A stretch of DNA of 6,515 nt from an uncultured Prevotella sp. (lineage in GTDB: Bacteria > Bacteroidota > Bacteroidia > Bacteroidales > Bacteroidaceae), in NCBI GenBank assembly GCA_900770845.1, contig CAAGLS010000158.1, forward strand, positions 1-6,515, written 5' to 3'. Numbering within the stretch: the first letter of the stretch is position 1; every line of letters begins with the position of its first letter. Positions 1 through 5,119 of the stretch are shown one piece after another. The translations under genes were made by a program, and so were the position numbers. A model generated the notes under the pieces. It saw only the letters and a list, made by a program, of their open reading frames with translations. It had not been told where the DNA came from and did not search any database.

Positions 1-67
1 ATACGAAAGAAATGTTGAAAAAAGTGCCCCCATGTAGCCCCTATTTTGGGTTTTGTTACAGCCTCTT

Positions 68-160
68 TTAGGGAGGGGCAGGGGGTGGGTCTTTGGGTGG
101 GTGGGTCTTTGGGTGGGTGGGTCTTTGGGTGGGTGGGTCTTTAGGTTAGGGGGTGGGTCT
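68..160. repeat. G-rich hairpin-repeat copy with 16-bp tandem array, 3' of gene 1
   Basis: The tract opens with a right half-hairpin (AGGGAGGGG at 70-78) followed by CAGGGGGTGGGTCTTT. It then has about 3.5 tandem copies of a 16-bp unit, GGGTCTTTGGGTGGGT, at 87-142, and closes with AGGTTAGGGGGTGGGTCTT. Positions 68-94 are a perfect 27-bp inverted match to 2249-2275, and 68-93 match 2559-2584 directly. The left hairpin arm (CCCCTCCCT), present in the other copies, is degenerate or lost here. The plus strand carries closely spaced GGG runs with 1-nt loops (95-97, 99-101, 103-105, then 111-113), a G-quadruplex-type pattern. The tract ends 6 bp from the stop of gene 1. Positions 1-67 show no gene and no clear terminator. 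Confidence 0.85.
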
Positions 161-166
161 TCTTTC

Positions 167-2116
167 TTACTTCACAACGACCTTTCTCGTTGTGCCATCG
201 CTGTACTTCACGATGTTCAGACCCGACTGCTGGCCGTTGATTTGCTGGCCGGCGGCGTTGTAGCGGCCCACCTCCACAGCTTCCTTGCCATCGTTGGTCT
301 TCACCTCGCTCACTCCCGTGGGGTCGTTGGAGACGATCCAGTAGGTCTTAGCGGCGTTCACCACCGTGTTCTTGCTGTCCAACACGATGGCCACCACGGC
401 CACCTTATCCTTGTGGATATAGGATGCGAGCTTCGTGGGCAGGGTCATGGTGTAGGAGGAAGTACCCTCCTCGCCAACTTTCAGGCTTTCGATGGCCGGG
501 GCCTTGCTCACATAGCCCACGTAGGAGCTGGCCAAGGCCACGTCGTCGAAGGCAACGTAAGTGGGACTCTCGCCATACTCGCCGCCGTGGCAGAACGGAG
601 CGAGATACTCGTCGTTGCCTACCTGGGCTGCTGTGTATCCTGCATAGTTGTTGTTCTGTTTCCATGAGTATGTGTTGCCCCTGAGGCTGTCGCCTATCAA
701 GACGAAGGCCACATTGAAGTTGGAGTTGTCGATGTTGCTCTCCACGTGGGCTGTCGCCGTCACCTTTGTGGAGTCGTCGTTCCACGTGGCGGTCACGTTC
801 ACGCCCGTGTCCACATACTTCTTCATAGCTTTCTCAAAGTCGACGCAGATGTCGTTGCCCGAACCGTAGAAGGGATCGATCGTCTCGCCGCGGTCCAACA
901 TGCAGCTGGGAGCGCCCGTGAAGTTGAGGCGCGCATAGCTGCTTGGACTCAGATACATCGGGTCGGTAGAGTTGTACTGGTGCAGGCCCACGCCGACGAA
1001 GCGGTAGCCATAGCGGTCGCGCAGCTTCTTCATTCCGGCCAGTCCGCGCGGACAAAATCCGCATGCTGTTCCGGTAAACTCCTCCATCAGCACGTTCTTA
1101 TGGTGTACCTTGGTTACGGTCTTCAGCGTGCCGTTGGCCACGTTGGTTGCGGTCTCCTCGTTGGCCACACCGTTCACCTTGGTGATGGTGATGGTCTTGT
1201 TGGTTGTGCCGAGCTCAGCGTCGGCGGGCATGGCCACGGTGGCCTTGAACGTGCCGCCCAGCACGTTGTAGGGTGTGGCCAAGGTGTGGTGGATCTCCTC
1301 GCCTGCTGTGCCGTTGGTGGCGATCACATAGTCGAAGTCCTTCACGCCGGCCTGTCCGTAGTTGGTGAGGGTGAGTCCCACCTGGGCCTCGCTGCCCAGT
1401 CCGGCATACTGCTCGCCGAAGTCGGCCACGCTCAGGCTGTTCTTGGGGAACGCGCCCTCCACCTTCACCTGCAGGGCCAGCTTGCCGTAGCCTCCGGAGG
1501 AGAGGTCTTCCCATGAGGTCATGCTCTTTGAGGTCTTCAGATACATGCTGTTGGCCGCTTCGCCCGCTCCCACGGCGATGGGAAACTGCGTGGCTTGTGT
1601 GGCCGTGGAGCCGACGGTGAAACTGTAGCCCACGTAGACTCCGTCGGTGGTGAAGCTGTAGGGTGTGGTCAGCTCGATGGTGTTCTCCAAGCCGTAGTCC
1701 GTGTCGGTGACTTCGCCCTGCCAGGAGGCCACGTCCTGCACATAGTCGGCCTTGTCGGCGCTTGCGGGAAGCGTCTTTGAGACCCACACCTTGAGGCCGG
1801 AAATGAAGTTCTTGTCGGTCATCCACACTTTGATGGCCGTGATTTTGTTGTTTTTCAGCATGGGGTTGGTGCCGGGAATGAAGATGGCGCAGTCGTAGGT
1901 CTCTTTGCCCTTCACGCCCAAGCCGCTGCGGCTGTCGCTGTCGGCGAAATAGCCCCACCAGGTGGAGGCGGTCTCGCCGTCGGCGTTCAAGGCCGGAGCC
2001 TTTGCGGCATGTTGGTGATACGTGGTGACGGGCGCTTTCTGTAACGCCCTAAGTCCTTGTGCGTTGGCGGCCATCGACATGGCGAGGGCGGCCAATAGAA
2101 GTAGGGATTTTCTCAT
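167..2116 (-). CDS. Secreted Omp28-like protein with thioredoxin-like CGFC motif and T9SS C-terminal sorting domain
   Basis: 649 residues. Residues 1-19 form a typical signal peptide (RK, then an L/A-rich core, ANA before Q20), so export across the inner membrane is expected. Residues about 50-225 look like a beta-rich N-terminal domain, and about 230-335 like an Ig/CARDB-type domain (FPKNSLSVADFG onward, ending near ITKVNG). A thioredoxin-like domain starts near 340 (NVLMEEFTGTACGFCPRG), with C352-G-F-C355 and a plausible cis-proline at P403 (GAPSCMLDR). This layout fits the Omp28-related outer-membrane family. The last 35 residues (615-649: RYNAAGQQ..., GLNIVKYSDG..., VVVK) match a T9SS type A sorting domain, suggesting cell-surface attachment or release. 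The start is chosen for the signal peptide and for a promoter ending 31 nt upstream. The downstream neighbour in genome order, 2622-4541, is a paralogue. Substrate and exact role are unknown; CxxC suggests thiol chemistry, but a purely structural or adhesive role is possible. Confidence 0.93.
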   Translation of the reverse strand: MRKSLLLLAALAMSMAANAQGLRALQKAPVTTYHQHAAKAPALNADGETASTWWGYFADSDSRSGLGVKGKETYDCAIFIPGTNPMLKNNKITAIKVWMTDKNFISGLKVWVSKTLPASADKADYVQDVASWQGEVTDTDYGLENTIELTTPYSFTTDGVYVGYSFTVGSTATQATQFPIAVGAGEAANSMYLKTSKSMTSWEDLSSGGYGKLALQVKVEGAFPKNSLSVADFGEQYAGLGSEAQVGLTLTNYGQAGVKDFDYVIATNGTAGEEIHHTLATPYNVLGGTFKATVAMPADAELGTTNKTITITKVNGVANEETATNVANGTLKTVTKVHHKNVLMEEFTGTACGFCPRGLAGMKKLRDRYGYRFVGVGLHQYNSTDPMYLSPSSYARLNFTGAPSCMLDRGETIDPFYGSGNDICVDFEKAMKKYVDTGVNVTATWNDDSTKVTATAHVESNIDNSNFNVAFVLIGDSLRGNTYSWKQNNNYAGYTAAQVGNDEYLAPFCHGGEYGESPTYVAFDDVALASSYVGYVSKAPAIESLKVGEEGTSSYTMTLPTKLASYIHKDKVAVVAIVLDSKNTVVNAAKTYWIVSNDPTGVSEVKTNDGKEAVEVGRYNAAGQQINGQQSGLNIVKYSDGTTRKVVVK

Positions 2117-2147
2117 TTCAATAGATTGATGATTAGTTTATCACGCA

Positions 2148-2177
2148 CAAAGGTAAAACTTTTCTTCGGAAAACAAA
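2148..2177 (-). promoter_or_regulatory. Bacteroidota-type promoter for gene 1
   Basis: On the minus strand, TACCTTTG (plus coordinates 2148-2155) matches the -7 consensus TAnnTTTG. A TTTG lies 18 bp upstream (2174-2177), in place of the -33 element. The gap from the -7 box to the ATG at 2116 is 31 nt, giving a short AT-rich leader without a Shine-Dalgarno sequence, as is usual in this phylum. Its presence indicates that gene 1 does not depend on read-through from the 2622-4541 gene. Confidence 0.72.
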
Positions 2178-2202
2178 CAATTCGGGCAAATATTTTTAAG
2201 AC

Positions 2203-2285
2203 TAAAGACCCGCCCCCTAAAGACCCGCCCCCTAAAGACCCACCCCCTAAAGACCCACCCCCTGCCCCTCCCTAAGAGGGAGGGG
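2203..2285. repeat. 4 x 15-bp tandem array plus 9-bp hairpin, inverted copy of the repeat
   Basis: Four tandem 15-bp units run 2203-2217, 2218-2232, 2233-2247 and 2248-2262. The first two read TAAAGACCCGCCCCC and the last two TAAAGACCCACCCCC, a single G-to-A difference shared within each pair. They are followed by a perfect hairpin, CCCCTCCCT-AAG-AGGGAGGGG (2265-2285). The orientation is opposite to the copies at 68-160, 2359-2416 and 2549-2602. The array begins 25 bp upstream of the gene 1 -33 element. Positions 2286-2358 between this copy and the next show no recognisable feature. Confidence 0.87.
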
Positions 2286-2358
2286 AGAACCCATCGCCCC
2301 AAAAGCGTGCATCCAAAGTATATACAGAGAGGCAGACATCCATGGGGAGATTGAGGTT

Positions 2359-2416
2359 CCCCTCCCTTTTAGGGAGGGGTTAGGGGTGGGTCTTTGGGTG
2401 GGTCCTTGGGCAGGGG
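2359..2416. repeat. Second hairpin-repeat copy in the intergenic region
   Basis: A perfect hairpin, CCCCTCCCT-TTT-AGGGAGGGG (2359-2379), is followed by TTAGGGGTGGGTCTTTGGGT and related G-rich sequence. It has the same orientation as the copies next to the two stop codons. It lacks the CAGGGGG junction directly after the hairpin, having TTAGGGG instead. It lies beyond the gene 2 terminator, so it is probably not part of the main gene 2 transcript. Confidence 0.82.
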
Positions 2417-2450
2417 GCTGCAGGCGTTGAGTTCCGTCCACCATAGATAC

Positions 2451-2485
2451 AAAAACCCCGGGCAACGCTGCGCTTGCCCGGGGTT
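2451..2485 (-). terminator. Intrinsic terminator of gene 2
   Basis: A perfect 12-bp stem, with arms at 2454-2465 and 2474-2485 (AACCCCGGGCAA and its complement), encloses an 8-nt loop. Read on the minus strand, the GC-rich stem runs directly into TTTTTG. This is the textbook rho-independent layout, for transcription leaving the 2622-4541 gene. The distance from that stop codon is about 137 nt. The intervening 3' segment also contains a small hairpin, AGCCTC-TTC-GAGGCT (2496-2510), a minor one, GCCC-CTTT-GGGC (2526-2537), and a repeat copy. Confidence 0.82.
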
Positions 2486-2548
2486 AAAGATAGTCAGCCT
2501 CTTCGAGGCTTATGCGGATGCCCATGCCCCTTTGGGCCGATTGGTTCC

Positions 2549-2602
2549 CCCCTCCCTCTTAGGGAGGGGCAGGGGGTGGGTCTTAGGTTAGGGGTGGGTC
2601 TG
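2549..2602. repeat. Third hairpin-repeat copy, directly 3' of gene 2
   Basis: A perfect hairpin, CCCCTCCCT-CTT-AGGGAGGGG (2549-2569), is followed by CAGGGGGTGGGTCTTAGGTT and AGGGGTGGGTCT. Positions 2559-2584 match 68-93 exactly, and the AGGTTAGGGG part matches the end of the gene 1 copy. As at gene 1, this repeat reaches almost to the stop codon, and both genes then share CTTACTTCAC across the stop. It lies within the expected 3' untranslated region of gene 2. Confidence 0.86.
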
Positions 2603-2621
2603 CAAGTCTTTGGGTCTTTGC

Positions 2622-4541
2622 TTACTTCACGATAACCTTCACTGTCTTGCCATTGGCAAGCTTGAGGATGTTCAGGCCGCGCTGGGCGGAGGCGATGCGC
2701 TGTCCAGCTTCGTTGTAGCGGGCAACGACTGTGTCGTTGGAAGCCTCAGCGGAAGTGTAGACGTTGTTGATTCCCGTTGTAGAACCAATCAGAGAAACGC
2801 CAATGGAGTTCTCAATCTGGTTGTCCAGCACATTGTTGGCGTTGTGCTTGTTGACAAAGGCCACAAACTTGAGCTGGTCCTTCACATAGGCCTTGTTGAT
2901 GTCGATGGTGTAGGACTTTGTGAATGTGTTGTCGTCCTTCCATTCGATAGCGTCGCCCCAGCTGCTGTTGAAGTAGCGGATGACATGCTGATGGTAGAAC
3001 GTGCCCGTTGCACCACTCTGGCTTTTTGCCTTGATGTTGTCCTCAGTCATGTAGACCGTGAGCAGGCCTTTTGTCTTGTCGTAGGCGTTGTTGCAAGTTC
3101 CGGAAACCGTCAAGGTCACCTGGGTGGTGTCGGCATTGGGCTCGGCGTTGATTGTGAGTCCAACGTTGGAGAGCTCGGCAAGCTGTGCGTTGATGTAGCT
3201 CGTAATCTCAGCGGCGCTTGAGGGATTGATGACGTTGTCCTTATTTCCGCTTGCATACTGGGAATCGAAGATGGGCTGGCGGTTGAACATCAATGCGGGC
3301 GCGTATGTGGTTCCATCGTCATTGAACAGATAAACGAGGTCTTTGTCGCAAGACTGGGTCAGCCAATCCGTATAGTAGGCTGAATGGTGGCAAACGGCAA
3401 AGGTGCGTGTCAAGTCGGCCGTCTTGAGGGCTGTGTGCAATTTGGCAGCAGCGCTTGGGCAGTTTGGACATCTTTCAGTGGTGAATTCCTCCACAACCAC
3501 ATTTCTGTTGAAGGAAGTGGTGGAAACTCCTATCTGGCCTGTAGCGGCCACGTCGGCGGAGGCGTTGTCCTCGCCATTCACCTTGGTTATCTTCACCGAC
3601 AGGTTCTTGACGGCGTCGACATCACCGGCAGGAACCGTGAATGTCAGGTTGCCGTAGGCTCCGGTAGCAACCCCGGGGTTGAAGTTTGCGCGTGCGGGGT
3701 CGGCTGCGACACCATCAACGGTAAGCACGTAGTCCACATTCGTGATGGCGCTTGAGCCCAGGTTGAAGAAGGGCATCGTGACCTTTACGTCCTGACCAGC
3801 AACAGCCGCAATCTTTTCGATGCTGCTTGGAATGGCATTGTAGGCGGCAAAGTCGCCCTCTACAAGCATCTGTATGGCAGCAGCTCCATTGCCGCTGCCA
3901 AAGCTATACCAGCCTTGGCCTTGACCACCCACAGAAGCAGGAATGTTGCAGTTGATGTACAACTCGCCATTCACTTTTGTGTTGACGCCGATGGGATAGG
4001 TCTTGCTTCCCTGGGTAACCTTGTAGCCCACCATCAGACGCTGGTCGGCCGTGATGTTGAATTGCTTGTCGGCGGGGAGCACAACCGTATTCCATACGTA
4101 GGAAGTGTTTGTGGATTTGCTAACGATGGTCGTGTCCTTTGAGGCGAGGGCATTGATGTTGCCCTGGGCGTCTACCGTGTAGATCGTCACGCCCTTGGCC
4201 GTGGAGCTGGCACCCATGGCAAAGCGCACTGCTGTCACCTTTTTGCCCACGTAGGGAGCGAGGGCTTCTTGCTCGAGGAAGATGGCCGGCTCGATGTCGT
4301 CAGTGGTGTAGTTGCCCACTCCCAAGGAGTTGTCCACATCGTCGGTTGCATAGTAGCCGACAAGACGCTGGTTGGCGGCCAAGTCGGCCTTGCGGGGAGC
4401 CTTGAGCATGTTGGGCTGCGAGGGAGCCACGGCGCTGAGGCGCTCGGCTTTCAATGTTGGAGCCTTGAGAACCGAAGGCTTCTGTGCGTTAGCTGTCATC
4501 GTCATGGCGAAGGCGGCCAATAAAAGTATCGATTTCTTCAT
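2622..4541 (-). CDS. Secreted Omp28-like protein with thioredoxin-like CPNC motif and T9SS C-terminal sorting domain
   Basis: 639 residues, a paralogue of the 167-2116 product with the same domain order. Residues 1-19 are a signal peptide (KK, hydrophobic core, ANA before Q20). Residues about 60-235 form a beta-rich domain opening with LVGYYATDD. Residues about 240-340 resemble an Ig/CARDB-type domain, again ending in ITKVNG. The thioredoxin-like part begins at VVVEEFTTERCPNCPS, with C358-P-N-C361 and a plausible cis-proline at P415 (YAPALMFNR). Residues 605-639 (RYNEAGQR..., GLNILKLANG..., VIVK) form a T9SS type A-like sorting domain. The start is supported by the signal peptide and by a promoter 29 nt upstream. 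It has its own promoter and terminator, so it is probably monocistronic. The redox dipeptide (PN) differs from gene 1 (GF), hinting at different thiol properties or partners. Function is otherwise unknown. Confidence 0.94.
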   Translation of the reverse strand: MKKSILLLAAFAMTMTANAQKPSVLKAPTLKAERLSAVAPSQPNMLKAPRKADLAANQRLVGYYATDDVDNSLGVGNYTTDDIEPAIFLEQEALAPYVGKKVTAVRFAMGASSTAKGVTIYTVDAQGNINALASKDTTIVSKSTNTSYVWNTVVLPADKQFNITADQRLMVGYKVTQGSKTYPIGVNTKVNGELYINCNIPASVGGQGQGWYSFGSGNGAAAIQMLVEGDFAAYNAIPSSIEKIAAVAGQDVKVTMPFFNLGSSAITNVDYVLTVDGVAADPARANFNPGVATGAYGNLTFTVPAGDVDAVKNLSVKITKVNGEDNASADVAATGQIGVSTTSFNRNVVVEEFTTERCPNCPSAAAKLHTALKTADLTRTFAVCHHSAYYTDWLTQSCDKDLVYLFNDDGTTYAPALMFNRQPIFDSQYASGNKDNVINPSSAAEITSYINAQLAELSNVGLTINAEPNADTTQVTLTVSGTCNNAYDKTKGLLTVYMTEDNIKAKSQSGATGTFYHQHVIRYFNSSWGDAIEWKDDNTFTKSYTIDINKAYVKDQLKFVAFVNKHNANNVLDNQIENSIGVSLIGSTTGINNVYTSAEASNDTVVARYNEAGQRIASAQRGLNILKLANGKTVKVIVK

Positions 4542-4570
4542 ATAATAGATGATGTTAAGTTAATACCTTG

Positions 4571-4601
4571 CAAAGATAAAATTTTATTTTGAATGTACAA
4601 A
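4571..4601 (-). promoter_or_regulatory. Bacteroidota-type promoter for gene 2
   Basis: On the minus strand, TTTG (plus coordinates 4598-4601), a 19-bp spacer and TATCTTTG (4571-4578) match the Bacteroidota -33/-7 consensus with ideal spacing. The -7 box ends 29 nt before the ATG at 4541. The leader is AT-rich with no Shine-Dalgarno sequence. Confidence 0.8.
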
Positions 4602-4650
4602 CAAATCATGCAATTATTTTTTTAAGTTCCTGTCTACCGTTTGCATAAGG

Positions 4651-4738
4651 TTGTTGGCAAATGTCAACCAACTTGCTGGCAAATGTCGACCAACTTGTTG
4701 GCAAATGCCAACCAACTTGTTGGCAAATGCCGACAACC
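4651..4738. repeat. 4 x 22-bp palindromic tandem repeat between divergent promoters
   Basis: Four units run 4651-4672, 4673-4694, 4695-4716 and 4717-4738. Each carries a version of GTTGGCAAATGCCAAC, a palindrome (GTTGGC-AAAT-GCCAAC) that is perfect in the third unit, and ends in CAAC, so CCAAC-TT-GTTGG palindromes also form across unit borders. Units differ at a few positions (T or C before TGGC, GTC or GCC, A or G in the right arm), and the fourth has a shifted end. There are no spacers, so this is not a CRISPR array. It lies upstream of both the gene 2 and the ATPase promoters, outside either expected transcript. It could be an array of binding sites or a simple repeat; the sequence does not decide. 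Confidence 0.85.
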
Positions 4739-4834
4739 GAAACTGTCTTTTTCTTTATCCTGCTAAAACATCGCGAAAACGGATGTTGTAGCTAAATAAA
4801 ACCGTTTTTATCCCATATTTAACACTTTGTTAAC

Positions 4835-4864
4835 TTGTTGTACGTTGTTTAATCGTTATCTTTG
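4835..4864 (+). promoter_or_regulatory. Bacteroidota-type promoter for the ATPase gene
   Basis: TTG (4835-4837), a 19-bp spacer and TATCTTTG (4857-4864) match the consensus; the -7 box is identical to that of gene 2. Transcription would start near 4870, so the whole 4873-5097 element falls in the leader, about 250 nt ahead of the ATG. Upstream, 4739-4834 is AT-rich, with only weak inverted repeats (AACATC/GATGTT at 4767-4787 and AAAACGG/CCGTTTT at 4776-4808). Confidence 0.72.
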
Positions 4865-4872
4865 CAACTAAG

Positions 4873-5097
4873 TAGGAGGCACGGCGTCCCGCCGTGCAAG
4901 AACGCATCGCGGGGACTCAGCACTTTCGCGTGCGGCGGGACTCGTGCAAGAACGTAGTGCCGGATGCCGCGCTTTATTGTGCGGCGGGACGCGTGCAAGA
5001 GCGTAGTGCCGGATGCCGCGCTTTATTGTGTGGGACTCGTGCAAGAACGTAGTGCCGGAGCCGCGCTTTATTGTGCGGCGGGACGCCGCACCTCCTA
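4873..5097. mobile_element. MITE-like 225-bp element with terminal inverted repeats and 7-bp flanking duplication
   Basis: The ends are TAGGAGG (4873-4879) and CCTCCTA (5091-5097). The terminal inverted repeat spans about 25 bp with four mismatches (4873-4897 against 5073-5097). Each end also folds on itself: GCACGGCG-TCC-CGCCGTGC (4879-4897) and GTGCGGCG-GGA-CGCCGCAC (5073-5091). AACTAAG occurs exactly on both sides (4866-4872 and 5098-5104), as expected for a 7-bp target-site duplication. There is no coding potential, so any movement would need a transposase supplied elsewhere. The GC-rich interior contrasts with the AT-rich flanks. It separates a promoter from the ATPase start codon. Alternatives are a REP-like repeat that expanded in place, or a genuine structured leader; the flanking duplication favours insertion. 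Confidence 0.75.
4894..5086. repeat. Four tandem units of 46-50 bp inside the MITE-like element
   Basis: Units begin at GTGCAAG: 4894-4943 (50 bp), 4944-4992 (49), 4993-5038 (46) and 5039-5086 (48). Units 2-4 are nearly identical (GTAGTGCCGGA, then GCCGCGCTTTATTGTG). The third lacks 3 nt near GCGGCGGGAC and the fourth lacks one T after CCGGA. Unit 1 is clearly diverged in its middle. Units 2 and 4 each hold a hairpin, GCCGCGC-TTTATT-GTGCGGC, with one G-T pair. Each unit ends in a form of GGGAC(G/T)C, reusing the motif of the element ends. In RNA this would be a row of stable hairpins. Confidence 0.85.
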
Positions 5098-5119
5098 AAC
5101 TAAGAAAACAGAAGTGAAT

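Noticed and set aside
1..67. Terminator for gene 1 beyond the repeat tract
   Set aside because: A T-run exists on the minus strand (plus 19-23), but the sequence before it does not form a convincing stem.
746..1516. 256-codon plus-strand reading frame opposite gene 1
   Set aside because: It lies wholly antisense to a well-supported secreted protein gene; its composition (rich in H, V, G) is that of a shadow of GC-rich codons.
1215..1958. 247-codon minus-strand frame overlapping gene 1
   Set aside because: Arg/His/Gln-rich out-of-frame reading of gene 1 with no recognisable domain.
2247..2465. 72-codon minus-strand reading frame containing NPSLKGRG
   Set aside because: It is a translation of the hairpin repeats and part of the terminator. 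Peptides of this NPSLKGRG type are familiar phantom products of such repeats, and there is no promoter or start context for it.
4776..4808. AAAACGG/CCGTTTT inverted repeat as a terminator or operator
   Set aside because: Only 7 AT-rich pairs around a 19-nt loop, with no upstream plus-strand gene to terminate; too weak to call.
4651..5086. Possible CRISPR array
   Set aside because: Both repeat sets are head-to-tail without unique spacers of uniform length, and no cas gene is present.
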